Source: Rhizobium lentis (GTDB lineage: Bacteria > Pseudomonadota > Alphaproteobacteria > Rhizobiales > Rhizobiaceae). From it: a stretch of 52,233 bases of DNA. This document shows, piece after piece, positions 9,018 through 17,221 of this stretch. The position numbers and the translations under genes were made by a program. Below the pieces are notes generated by a model that saw nothing but the letters and a program-made list of their open reading frames with translations, was not told where the DNA came from and searched no databases. The stretch is from positions 1-52,233 of the forward strand of contig NZ_JACHBD010000021.1 in the NCBI RefSeq assembly GCF_014200175.1. Direction: 5' to 3'. Position 1 is the first letter of the stretch. Each line of letters opens with the position of its first letter.

Positions 9018-9976
9018 TCTCACCTCCGACAGGAACAGCAGGACAGGGCCGTCCATTGCGAATTGCCTTGGGGATCGCCTCGGCGGGCCGCCCTTCGATA
9101 TTGCGGGAGACCATCGATTATCTCACCGGCCTGCCGGACCAGGCGGAACGGCTCATCGTCTGCGTGCCCGTGATCGAGGATGCGGCCGGGCTTGCCGACC
9201 GCCGCGACGTGGACGTCATCGTCGGCAGCCGCGGCCTGACCGCCCAGCGCAATAGGATCATCCAGGCCGCCGCGGCTGATACGGACGTTCTGATCTTCCT
9301 CGATGACGACTTCATTCCCGCCGCGACTTTCCTATCGCGCATGGCGGCCGTCTTTGCAACAATGCCGGACGTGGCAATCGCCACCGGCGAGGTGCTGGCC
9401 GACGGCGTGCTCGACGGGGGCCTCAGCATGGCGAAGGCCTTGGAGGTTCTCTATACGGCAGGCGAAGGCGCCGAGCACGTGGCGGATGTCTATAACGCCT
9501 ATGGATGCAACATGGCGGTTCGCCTTGCGCCCGTCGTCGAGCACGCCCTGACCTTCGACGAGCAGTTGCCGCTTTACGGCTGGCTCGAAGATGTCGATTT
9601 CAGCAGGTCCGTCGCCCGCCACGGCCGGTCCGTCTATGTCGAAGGCGCCCGCGGCGTGCATCTCGGCGTCAGATCCGGACGCCAGCCCGGCCGAAGGCTC
9701 GGCTATTCGCAGGTCGCCAATCCTTTCTACCTGATCCGCAAGGGCACGATGTCGAAAGGCCGTGCAATCGCGCAGATCGGCCGCAATATCCTGGCTAATA
9801 TGTCGGGCGTCCTGTTGAAGGACCGGCTGATCGATCGGTGGGGACGTTTGAACGGTAATTTGCTGGCGCTGACCGATCTTGTCGTCGGTCGTGCCTCTCC
9901 GTCCCGCATTCTCGAATTCGGCACTTCCTCGCCGCACGAAATGCCTTCACCGTCGATCGCAACGGAGCGGAGATAG
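9014..9976 (+). CDS. Glycosyltransferase family 2
   Basis: 320 aa, GT-A fold. The donor-binding motif FLDDDF (Asp97-99) and the acceptor/catalytic-base region GWLEDVDFS are both visible, as in inverting GT2 enzymes. The N-terminal strand-loop is LGIASAGRPSIL. It overlaps the ExoP-like stop by ATGA, showing translational coupling, and the export gene starts 4 bp after its stop. It should add one sugar to the lipid-linked repeat unit. Donor sugar and linkage are unknown. Confidence 0.85.
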   Translation: MISPPTGTAGQGRPLRIALGIASAGRPSILRETIDYLTGLPDQAERLIVCVPVIEDAAGLADRRDVDVIVGSRGLTAQRNRIIQAAAADTDVLIFLDDDFIPAATFLSRMAAVFATMPDVAIATGEVLADGVLDGGLSMAKALEVLYTAGEGAEHVADVYNAYGCNMAVRLAPVVEHALTFDEQLPLYGWLEDVDFSRSVARHGRSVYVEGARGVHLGVRSGRQPGRRLGYSQVANPFYLIRKGTMSKGRAIAQIGRNILANMSGVLLKDRLIDRWGRLNGNLLALTDLVVGRASPSRILEFGTSSPHEMPSPSIATERR

Positions 9977-9980
9977 ACCA

Positions 9981-11360
9981 ATGCAGCCAGCATCCCTGTT
10001 CCATCGACTCGTTTCCGCGACGCTCGCCTTGCTGGCATTCGCCTGCCTGACCGGCTGGAGCGTCGCCCATGCGCAAACATTCACTCTCGTGCCGGAAGAC
10101 AAGGTCAGGCTGCGCGTCGTCGAATGGCGGTCGTCGGATTCCCGCTATGCCAGCTGGGAGGCCCTCGATGGCGTCTATACCATCGACGATGCCGGCAACC
10201 TGTCGATCCCGATCGCTGGCCACCTGCAGGCGAATGGAAAGACGACCGAGCAGCTTGCCGATGCCATTGCCAGTGCGCTGGCCGAAAAATCCGCACTTCC
10301 GGGCAAGCCGTATATCGCCCTGGAGATTGCCGAGCACGCACCGATTTTCGTGACCGGAACCGTGCAAACCCCCGGCCGCTATCCGTTTGAACCCAACATG
10401 ACGGTGATGAAGGCCGTCAGCATCGCCGGCGGCTTCCTCAGAGAACGCGAGGACAACACCTATTTCGAGCGCGACCGGATCCAGGCTGCCGGCGCCTACC
10501 GGACGGCCGTTATCAACCGGCGCGATCTCCTGATGCGACAGGCGCGGCTGCGCGCCGAGATCGCCGGCCAACAGAGTTTCGAGATCCCCGACGAACTGGT
10601 GGGAACGCCCGACGTCGACAAGTTGAAGGCACAGGAATTGAACCTAATGCGGTTGCGGCGCGTCGATATCGACAGCCGGATCGAAGCGGCGAATGACCTG
10701 ACCCGCCTCTATGGCCAACAGGTCGAATCGCTCACGGCCAAGATCAGTTCGCAAAAACGGCAGATCGACCTTGCCCAGAAGGAACTGGACAATGTCAACA
10801 GCCTGGTGAGCAAAGGCCTCGTCAGCAATTCCCGCCAGGTCTCTGTCGACCGCTGGGTGGCGGATGCGCAAGGCACCTTGATCGATCTCGAAGTCGCCCT
10901 GACCACGGCTCGCCAAGGCCTCAGCGAAGCCGACCGTTCCAAGATCAACATCGTCAACAGGCAGAACAGCGAAAACCAAGACCTGCTGAACCAGGTCAAT
11001 CTCGCGATCGGCAGGGCAGCGATCGATATCCAGGTAGCCCAGCTCCTCGGCGAACAGGCCGGCTACGACGCTCAGCTCGCCCAGATCAACACGGACGCGC
11101 CGGGGCTCGGCCGGGCAAAAAAGAACTACAGGATCGTGCGTCGCAATGATGACGGAACCTCCCACGACATCGTGGCGGACGAGCAAACCGCATTGCTACC
11201 GCATGACCTCGTCGAGGTCGGTCTTGACACGGCCCCTCAAGCGCCATCCTCATCGCCGCAGACAGCACCGCAGAAACAGAGCTTGACGGTCCCGTCATCC
11301 GATGTGGCCCGAGACAATCGCTCCGCTCCCGGCTGGATATCCCAGACCGGATCGAATTAG
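9981..11360 (+). CDS. ExoF/Wza-like polysaccharide export protein
   Basis: 459 aa from ATG 9981, which follows a GGAG 9 bases upstream; the frame is open back to 9879. A signal peptide (~1-31, ending AHAQ) precedes a polysaccharide-export (Poly_export) domain starting TLVPEDKVRLRVVEW. An SLBB-type segment (APIFVTGTVQTPGRYPFEP) and a long helical coiled-coil region (~210-370) follow. This architecture matches rhizobial ExoF, a periplasmic/outer-membrane secretion component working with ExoP and ExoQ. No lipobox cysteine is obvious. It completes the trans-envelope export apparatus of this cluster. Confidence 0.87.
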   Translation: MQPASLFHRLVSATLALLAFACLTGWSVAHAQTFTLVPEDKVRLRVVEWRSSDSRYASWEALDGVYTIDDAGNLSIPIAGHLQANGKTTEQLADAIASALAEKSALPGKPYIALEIAEHAPIFVTGTVQTPGRYPFEPNMTVMKAVSIAGGFLREREDNTYFERDRIQAAGAYRTAVINRRDLLMRQARLRAEIAGQQSFEIPDELVGTPDVDKLKAQELNLMRLRRVDIDSRIEAANDLTRLYGQQVESLTAKISSQKRQIDLAQKELDNVNSLVSKGLVSNSRQVSVDRWVADAQGTLIDLEVALTTARQGLSEADRSKINIVNRQNSENQDLLNQVNLAIGRAAIDIQVAQLLGEQAGYDAQLAQINTDAPGLGRAKKNYRIVRRNDDGTSHDIVADEQTALLPHDLVEVGLDTAPQAPSSSPQTAPQKQSLTVPSSDVARDNRSAPGWISQTGSN

Positions 11361-11369
11361 GAGGCGATT

Positions 11370-11483
11370 GTGATCATCGACGACAGCCGGCGGGCTTTCG
11401 CCTCGCACATCCTGCCGAAAGCTGGATGCGACTTTTCGGCAAATGCCAGGCCTCGGCCGCTCATTCTTCTGCTTGGGATCTGA
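11370..11483 (+). CDS. Possible 37-aa small ORF between the export and polymerase genes
   Basis: A GTG at 11370 lies 5 bases after a strong GGAGG ribosome site that overlaps the upstream stop codon region. The frame runs 37 codons to TGA at 11481-11483, three bases before the ATG of the polymerase gene. The peptide resembles nothing I recognise. It may be a leader that couples translation of the polymerase to the upstream gene, which otherwise has a weak ribosome site. Supported by signals and position only. Confidence 0.35.
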   Translation: MIIDDSRRAFASHILPKAGCDFSANARPRPLILLLGI

Positions 11484-11486
11484 AGC

Positions 11487-12956
11487 ATGTCGATAGAGCC
11501 GATCGGTTTCGTGGTTCTGCTGCTTGGCGCGCTCAGCATGCTGAACGGCGCGCGTTTTGCCGTCACCGCCCTTTGCCTTTCGACGCTGCTCGGTGCCGCA
11601 GCGGCTCTGCAGTTGCCGGCGCTCGGCGGCAGCAGCATCCAGCCGAGCCATCTTCTGGTGCTCTTTCTGGTCATGACGGTCTTGCTGCGCCCGGTTCAGA
11701 TGCAAGCGACGCTCGCCAGCATCGCCTATCCCGGCCCCGGCTTCTGGTTTGCCTGCTACATCCTGTTCTCCGTGGTGTCGTCCTTCTTCCTGCCCCGTAT
11801 TTTTGCCGGCGCGACCCTCGTTTACTCCTCCGCCAGAGACCCCTCGGGGATGATGTCGACGGTAGCGGCTCCACTGGCTCCGGGTTCATCCAATATCAGC
11901 CAGTCCGTCTATCTTCTCGGCGACCTCGCCTGCTTCGCCGTCGTCGCCGGACTTGCCCGGTTGGGATATGGCCGGTTCATCGCGCGGCAGCTGATCGTCG
12001 CATCGATAGCGTGTTTTGCCTTCGCGCTGATCGACCTCGCAACGTTCCAGATCGGCCAGGCCCAGCTGCTCGATATCATCAGGAATGCGAATTATACGAT
12101 GCACACGGCCGAGACCATCCACGGTTTCAAGCGCATCGTCGGCCCCTTTCCCGAAGCAAGTGCTTATGGCGCCGTTGCATTGGCCTATTTCGCCTTCACA
12201 CTCATGTTATGGCTGGAGCGCGTCCAAAGCCGCATGGCTGGGTTGGCAACTCTTCTGATCGGCCCGACCATCGTGCTCTGCACCTCGACAACCGCCTATG
12301 TCGCGGGCGTCTTTCTTGTCTGCATGTTCGTGTTGTTCTGCCTGAAACGACTGATCGGCGGTTCCGCCACGACCCCGCACGTGACTTTCCTTGCGATCAC
12401 GCTGTTCTTCATCCCCTGCGCCATCACCGCGCTCAGCCTTGTCCCCGATGCGTGGAATTCCATCGCCGGTCTCCTGACCACCACCGTATCGGACAAACTG
12501 CAATCGCAGTCCGGCGAAGAGCGCACCGCCTGGAACACCCTGGCATTGATCGCATTTGTCGATACCGCCACTTTCGGCGCCGGACTGGGCACGGTTCGAG
12601 CTTCCAGCTTCATCGCGGCGTTGCTGTCCAATGTCGGATTGACCGGCACCGCGCTGTTCGCCGTCTTCGTGTACAGTCTGATGAGGGCAGCCGGCCGGCA
12701 CAAATCCGGCGACCGGCAAACCCACGCGATCGGAACCGCCGCCGTAATGGCATCCATCGCACAGATCGGCTCCGCAGCGATATCAGGAAGCGGCACGGAT
12801 CTCGGCTTACTGTTCAGCACTTCGGCGGGGCTGGCCGCGGGCTGCCTGGCCGAAGCTTATGTGCCGCGGCATCGGGCGCCCTCATCGCCTGCGAACCGGC
12901 GTCCTATAGAGGCATCGGCATCTCCTTTGAGAGCGCCGATGTTTTCAACGCCATGA
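11487..12956 (+). CDS. Wzy/ExoQ-like EPS polymerase (O-antigen ligase-like membrane protein)
   Basis: 489 aa with about 11-12 hydrophobic segments and a large hydrophilic loop in the second half (GSSNISQSV early; TTVSDKLQSQSGEERTAW later). The latter is the periplasmic loop region typical of Wzy and O-antigen ligase families. It is expected to join repeat units on the periplasmic side into the EPS chain. The family has low sequence conservation, so the call rests on topology, the loop motif and position after the ExoP-, GT2- and ExoF-like genes. The ATG at 11487 lacks a strong ribosome site and may depend on coupling to the preceding small ORF. Confidence 0.75.
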   Translation: MSIEPIGFVVLLLGALSMLNGARFAVTALCLSTLLGAAAALQLPALGGSSIQPSHLLVLFLVMTVLLRPVQMQATLASIAYPGPGFWFACYILFSVVSSFFLPRIFAGATLVYSSARDPSGMMSTVAAPLAPGSSNISQSVYLLGDLACFAVVAGLARLGYGRFIARQLIVASIACFAFALIDLATFQIGQAQLLDIIRNANYTMHTAETIHGFKRIVGPFPEASAYGAVALAYFAFTLMLWLERVQSRMAGLATLLIGPTIVLCTSTTAYVAGVFLVCMFVLFCLKRLIGGSATTPHVTFLAITLFFIPCAITALSLVPDAWNSIAGLLTTTVSDKLQSQSGEERTAWNTLALIAFVDTATFGAGLGTVRASSFIAALLSNVGLTGTALFAVFVYSLMRAAGRHKSGDRQTHAIGTAAVMASIAQIGSAAISGSGTDLGLLFSTSAGLAAGCLAEAYVPRHRAPSSPANRRPIEASASPLRAPMFSTP

Positions 12957-13144
12957 CGCCCGCTCGGGACTTTCGCGATTGCGCCGAATGGCGGCCTGGC
13001 GCAGCCGGACACGGGCGAACACAGGTTCGGGGCCGCTCGGCGACGCCGCACCCTCCAGGGATTCCCGGTGAAATCAGGCTGCCGTTCGCAAGCGATGCCA
13101 AACCACGATCCAGGAAGGGATATGCCGCTGCTTCCGTCCCAATA

Positions 13145-13441
13145 TCAGCTCTGCTGACGCTCGCTGGCGGCAGAGACACTGTCGGGGGAATTGCTCTGCC
13201 GCAGTCTGGCATTGCGCCGCAGGACACCCGACAGGAAGACGCCCGACAGATAGCCAATCTCCATCAGCACGAGGATCGCGATACCGGATCCGATCGCCGC
13301 TACACTGGAGGACTCATCCACGAAGGCCACGCCGCCGAAGCCGATTGCCACAAGCAATGCGAAGATTGCGAAAGCCCAAGCGCGGATGCAAGCACCGGCA
13401 GCTATCGAAATCACGGCGGCGATGAGCGCGGTAATCAGCAT
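13145..13441 (-). CDS. Small ExoX/SyrA-like membrane protein, copy 1
   Basis: 98 aa with about three hydrophobic helices (4-20, 22-42, 48-72) and a basic, polar tail. It is clearly paralogous to the 99-aa protein at 17904-18203; both share ISIAAGA-x-IRAWAFA and VLMEhxYLxGhF. Its size, topology and place near an ExoY-like gene recall ExoX-type EPS repressors, which act on ExoY after translation. That function is inference, not a firm family match. It starts with ATG preceded by AAGG and lies opposite the flanking EPS genes. Its start overlaps the end of a possible 81-aa ORF upstream. Confidence 0.7.
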   Translation of the reverse strand: MLITALIAAVISIAAGACIRAWAFAIFALLVAIGFGGVAFVDESSSVAAIGSGIAILVLMEIGYLSGVFLSGVLRRNARLRQSNSPDSVSAASERQQS

Positions 13442-13680
13442 TCAAATACCTTTTCTCGCTGCGGCCCGACATGCGCCCCGGCCCCCATTGTCGTGCCGGG
13501 GGAGAAGATATCCAAACGCAGCGTCGTCGCAGGCAGGGCATTCTTCATGGTGAATATCTCAACAATGAAACACACGAAAACCGCCAGCAGCCGGACGCCG
13601 ACCAGCCAACGACCGAGGCTGTGTCGCGGCAATGTATACCGGACCGGGCTTTCATACGACAGCCCCTTCCGCTCAATCAA
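13435..13680 (-). CDS. Possible 81-aa small membrane protein upstream of the ExoX-like gene
   Basis: The frame starts with TTG at 13680, with GAGGGA 8 bases upstream. It has one hydrophobic segment (~26-43) and ends in ATGCTGA, overlapping the ExoX-like start as coupled genes do. I recognise no family. A chance open frame in GC-rich DNA is possible, so this is a low-confidence call. Confidence 0.3.
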   Translation of the reverse strand: MIERKGLSYESPVRYTLPRHSLGRWLVGVRLLAVFVCFIVEIFTMKNALPATTLRLDIFSPGTTMGAGAHVGPQREKVFEC

Positions 13681-13749
13681 TAACTGTTCCCTCGACTTGG
13701 AAGGCGACAGCGATTCTGTGCTGTTAAAAACGATCGGAAAGGTGAAGAC

Positions 13750-14661
13750 ATGAACAATCAGTGCGTCGTCTACGTCACGGATGTCGAATATTCATTTCCG
13801 ACAATTCTCTCAGCGCTGCAGGCTCGCAAATTCGCGAGCCCCGCGACCGATGTCTGTGTCCTCATGTCGGAACATCTCGATAATTTCGACGAACTCAAAG
13901 CCCTACTGGCTACGAGCGGGGTCGACTTGATCGATGCGACCGAAGCGCTGCAGGACTCGCTCGGCAAGCTCGATGGATCGCACTTCCAGGGACGTATCAG
14001 CGTCAGCACCATGGCCAAGCTGGTCCTGTGCGAGATCCTGCCTGCCAACTATACCCAGATCATCTACCTCGATGGCGACACCCAGATAGTCAGCGATCTC
14101 GGCGGACTCGAAAATGCGGTTGTGCCCGAGGGCAGGTTTTTTGCGGCGCGCGATTACACGGCGATCCATGACTTCCTCGACACCGGAAAGAACAGCCACT
14201 ATTTCAACGCGGGGGTCTTGAAATTCCACCGCAAAGGGTGGATCGGGCAGGAGGCGCTTGAGCTTTTTGCTAGAAATCCCGAGGCCTGCGAGGGCAAACA
14301 TGATCAGGGCGCATTGAATTATGTCTGCGGGTCATCGCTCATCCTCGTATCGAACCGCTGGAACTTTCCTAAACAGTTCCTTCATCTGGTCAACATGTCC
14401 GCCCTGTCGATCGTCCATTATATGGCGCATCCGAAGCCTTGGCATGGCACCTTCTTTCCCTGGACCGATCGGGAAAGCCAAGTCTATGTCCACTTGCGCA
14501 AAGCACATCCGATTTATAACTCGCTGTATCGCGGAATAAGCTTCGATCGTAAGGCCCTGTATAAGTACCGGTCGATGCGGGCGCGCATCAAACACGCAAT
14601 CGAGGCGAACGGACCCAATCCGCGGGTCCAGAGCCTGCTGGTTGGCGATTACGCCGTGTGA
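13750..14661 (+). CDS. Glycosyltransferase family 8
   Basis: 303 aa. It has the GT8 signature YLDGDTQI, with the metal-binding DxD at Asp108-Asp110. Further motifs are HYFNAGVLKF, HDQGALNYV and, near the C-terminus, HYMAHPKPWH, which supplies the third metal ligand. GT8 enzymes are retaining glucosyl- or galactosyl-transferases. AAAGG lies 8-9 bases before the ATG. It is likely to add a glucose- or galactose-type residue to the EPS unit or another surface glycan; the cluster position favours EPS. Confidence 0.88.
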   Translation: MNNQCVVYVTDVEYSFPTILSALQARKFASPATDVCVLMSEHLDNFDELKALLATSGVDLIDATEALQDSLGKLDGSHFQGRISVSTMAKLVLCEILPANYTQIIYLDGDTQIVSDLGGLENAVVPEGRFFAARDYTAIHDFLDTGKNSHYFNAGVLKFHRKGWIGQEALELFARNPEACEGKHDQGALNYVCGSSLILVSNRWNFPKQFLHLVNMSALSIVHYMAHPKPWHGTFFPWTDRESQVYVHLRKAHPIYNSLYRGISFDRKALYKYRSMRARIKHAIEANGPNPRVQSLLVGDYAV

Positions 14662-14670
14662 TGCATTGAG

Positions 14671-14763
14671 GTCCGCCTGGGGGTGAATAGCCGCGGGACT
14701 GATCTCGGCATCGCGGTCGACCCTTGGGTTGCAGGCGGACGCGCAACTATTCATCTATTCATT
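14671..14763 (+). other. Interlocking inverted repeats between the GT8 and GT2 genes
   Basis: GTCCGCCTG (14671-14679) is complementary to CAGGCGGAC (14732-14740). TGAATAG (14684-14690), inside that loop, is complementary to CTATTCA (14747-14753) outside it; the latter recurs at 14755-14761. This is a pseudoknot-like layout in the 130-bp leader of the next gene. Function unknown; chance cannot be excluded. Confidence 0.35.
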
Positions 14764-14791
14764 GCAGGATGGATAATGGTCAGGACAGAAT

Positions 14792-15814
14792 ATGAGTTAT
14801 AGGGCTTCCGCCACCAGTATCTCGCATTACGCAAAAGCCCGCCTGCGCCGCTCGCTCAAGGCTCGGCAGGTTCGCTACGACCTGCTGCGCAACGGGCTCA
14901 AGCAGGCGCGTCACGTCGTCATCTGCGTCATCCGCGACGAAGGGCACCGGCTGGCATTTTTCCTCCAGTATTATCGCGATCTCGGCTTCGAGCACTTCAT
15001 CTGCATCGACAACGGCTCGACAGACGGCACAGCCGAATTGCTGTCCGGCTTCGACGATGTCTCCCTTCTTTCTGCTCACGGATCCTACAAGGCGGCGAGA
15101 TTTGGAAACGACTGGATCAACGAAGTCATCAACCGGCACTGCCAGCAGAAATGGGTCCTCTATGTCGACGCCGATGAGTTCCTGGTCTATCCGCATTGCG
15201 ACACACGACCAATCGATCAACTGACCGCCTATATCGATTCCACCGGCGGTCATTCGCTGCGCTCGGTTATGATCGACATGTACAGCCGGCATCCCGTTCT
15301 CGAAAACATATGCGAACCCGGCCGCAATCCGCTCGAGGTCTGCAATCTCTTCGACCGGTCCGGCTATGTCGCGCATTTCGACGAACGCACCTGGACGATA
15401 TGGATCAAGGGCGGCGTCCGCGGCCGGGTCTATTTCCATGACCGGCTCTGGGATGGTCCCGCGCTCAACAAGATCCCTCTCGTCTATATCGAAGGTGAAC
15501 GTCTTTTTCTCAAATCATCGCACCAGGTCTGGCCGCTCTCCCTGAATTTGGGCGACATGCGCGGAGCGCTCGGCGTATCCGGCGCCCTTCTGCATTTCAA
15601 ATTCCTGTCGACCTTCGTTCACAAGGTTGCCGATGCCGCGCACCGCTCCCAGCACACGGAGGAATATGCGGTATATTCCTCGAGCAAGGACAAGGATGAT
15701 TTCGTCTACGACGATACGGGCACCTACCGCAGCTGGAAGGATCTCTCCGATCACGGGCTTATTCAGGGTGAAGGCTGGAAATACTGGAAGAATGCCTCCG
15801 AAAGCGACGTCTAA
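14792..15814 (+). CDS. Glycosyltransferase family 2 (Glyco_tranf_2_4 type)
   Basis: 340 aa. The N-terminal half holds the domain: VICVIRDEGHRLAFFLQYY, then IDNGSTDGT and WVLYVDADEF with DxD at Asp126-Asp128. This subclass is common in rhizobial surface-polysaccharide clusters. The C-terminal ~150 residues are less conserved. AGGA lies 6 bases before the ATG. It follows the GT8 gene after a 130-bp gap with inverted repeats, and a terminator lies just after its stop. Donor and acceptor are unknown. Confidence 0.85.
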   Translation: MSYRASATSISHYAKARLRRSLKARQVRYDLLRNGLKQARHVVICVIRDEGHRLAFFLQYYRDLGFEHFICIDNGSTDGTAELLSGFDDVSLLSAHGSYKAARFGNDWINEVINRHCQQKWVLYVDADEFLVYPHCDTRPIDQLTAYIDSTGGHSLRSVMIDMYSRHPVLENICEPGRNPLEVCNLFDRSGYVAHFDERTWTIWIKGGVRGRVYFHDRLWDGPALNKIPLVYIEGERLFLKSSHQVWPLSLNLGDMRGALGVSGALLHFKFLSTFVHKVADAAHRSQHTEEYAVYSSSKDKDDFVYDDTGTYRSWKDLSDHGLIQGEGWKYWKNASESDV

Positions 15815-15856
15815 CCACTATTATCGGGAAGCCGCTTCAACCGCCGTCAAACACAA

Positions 15857-15877
15857 GCCCCGCCGAGGCGGGTTTTG
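15857..15877 (+). terminator. Intrinsic terminator after the GT2 gene
   Basis: CCCGCC (15859-15864) and GGCGGG (15867-15872) form a GC-rich hairpin followed by TTTT at 15873. It lies 40 bp after the GT2 stop. It falls inside the 3' end of the convergent regulator pseudogene, which reads through it and so gains an unusual C-terminal tail. Confidence 0.6.
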
Positions 15878-16536
15878 TCGAGGCTTTCGCTGCCGCATTC
15901 GTCGAGGCGCCCTCAAGCGATGTGGACGCCACACCATCGGCGTAGGCTTCCAGCGCCTTCCGATTGAGAATACGGACTTTGCCCTGCATGCCGTCGACCA
16001 CTTTGCTTTCGCGCAAATGCCGCAGGCATTGATTGACCTTTTCGCGCGACGCCGGCAGCGTCGCCGCCAGGTCATGTTGGGAGATGATCAGCTCATCGCC
16101 GCTATGTTGTGCATCCACTTTGTACACGGCAGAAAGGCGCAGCAGCGTCCGGGCCAATCTCTGCCTCAGGTTCGATCCAGCGTTGCAAATGATCCGCAGT
16201 TCGAGTTCGGAAACACGCGCCAGCGCCTTCGACAGGAGCTTCACCTGAAATTGCGGATCGTTCGCACACAAATCCCGCAGCAAACGACCATCGAAGTAAT
16301 GCAGTTCGCAGTCCGATGAGGCGCGATATTCCAGGCTGAGGGATTGCTTGCGCAACACCTTCAATTCGCCGATCAAGCCGTCTTTTGGGATCATCTCCAC
16401 GATGAACTCCCGTCCATCGGCAGCGGCGTGCTTGCGCTCACCATTCCGCGCTGGACGCAGGCGAACATGTCGATGGCGTCCCCGGCGCAGCCAATCACCT
16501 CACCCCGTCGAAACTATCGAACACTCGAACGGCAAA

Positions 16537-16762
16537 ACGGGAACTCGTGATCCAGATCACCACGGCCGCCGTATATGATATCTGCAGGCCCTGAAGTAAC
16601 CGCTTCGCCTATTCGCGCCGCGCATGCACCAGTCTTGTTATCTCTTATGACGGGAACTCGTGATCCAGATCACCACGGCCGCCGTATATGATATCTGCAG
16701 GCCCTGAAGTAACCGCTTCGCCTATTCGCGCCGCGCATGCACCAGTCTTGTTATCTCTTATG
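16537..16762. repeat. Perfect 113-bp tandem duplication inside the regulator pseudogene
   Basis: Unit 1 is 16537-16649 and unit 2 is 16650-16762; they are identical and directly abutting. The event lies within the 5' coding part of the regulator paralog and shifts its frame. Identity implies a recent event or, less likely, an assembly artefact. Confidence 0.9.
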
Positions 16763-16779
16763 TTAATCGCTCCGTCCAT

Positions 16780-17221
16780 ACGACGAAACTCCATGCAGAA
16801 TATTTTAGCTATTGCTATTCGGCGACATTCATAATTCATTAAATTGTAAAGTAAAATTATAATAATATAAAGTCTTCATCTTGATTTATACACAAATAGT
16901 GACTAATGCTCACATTAATATACAATATGATGCAAATTTAATTCTAACTCATCGATCATCTTAAGCCAAGACCGAATTTTTATACGATTTATGACAATCA
17001 CTAAACGAAAAATTAGATTTATAGAATAATATCGTCCACTTTCATTAATTAATAATATTTTGTTTATATATCCAAAAAGCAAACAGTATCTTAAAGCTTT
17101 AAAAGAAGAACTTTGGGAAATAAAGAATTTATTCACCATTATGACCTCGGTCACAGACGTCAAACTTGTATTGAAGCAAGCTTCGGATGGTATTTCTGGG
17201 ATTCGCCCAACGGAGACGCGG
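16780..17221. promoter_or_regulatory. AT-rich divergent region upstream of the second ExoY-like gene
   Basis: This 442-bp gap is very AT-rich, like 5962-6434, and occupies the equivalent place between a Crp-type gene and an ExoY-like gene. Apart from the conserved block at 17122-17159 the two gaps show little obvious similarity. Short open frames here look like chance. No gene was recognised. Confidence 0.65.
17141..17156 (+). promoter_or_regulatory. CRP-like operator upstream of the second ExoY-like gene
   Basis: TATGA-CCTCGG-TCACA has one mismatch to TGTGA-N6-TCACA and contains the palindrome TGACC-TC-GGTCA. It lies in the 38-bp block 17122-17159 that matches 6335-6372, with identical 62-bp spacing to the start codon. 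It is better conserved than the copy at the intact gene. Confidence 0.6.

Larger units (their letters stand above)
15837..16779 (-). pseudogene. Disrupted Crp-family regulator, paralog of 5224-5961
   Basis: ATG 16779 begins MDGAINIRD with GGAG 9 bases upstream, the same arrangement as in the intact paralog (MDGVTHASD). Three lesions follow. First, a perfect 113-bp tandem duplication (16537-16649 and 16650-16762) is not a multiple of three and ends the frame after 44 codons. Second, a TAG falls where the paralog has Arg (VR*FRRGEVI). Third, one base is missing near 16421, in the codons for LPDGREF. From 16400 down the frame is intact for 187 aa (most of the roll, dimer helix and HTH with SREKVNQCL), so a truncated product starting internally is conceivable. 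The C-terminus is ~30 residues longer than the paralog's. Confidence 0.85.

Noticed and set aside
11426..13753. 775-codon open frame on the plus strand across the polymerase gene and the following gap
   Set aside because: Arg/His/Pro-rich, low-complexity translation with no family resemblance. The polymerase frame has clear membrane topology. It is a GC-driven shadow.
16537..16762. Considered as a CRISPR or regulatory iteron array
   Set aside because: Only two directly abutting 113-bp copies without spacers, lying inside coding sequence; a simple tandem duplication explains it.
16915..17163. 82-aa minus-strand frame in the AT-rich region before the second ExoY-like gene
   Set aside because: Ile/Asn/Lys-rich chance translation of AT-rich DNA, no ribosome site seen, and it covers the conserved operator block.
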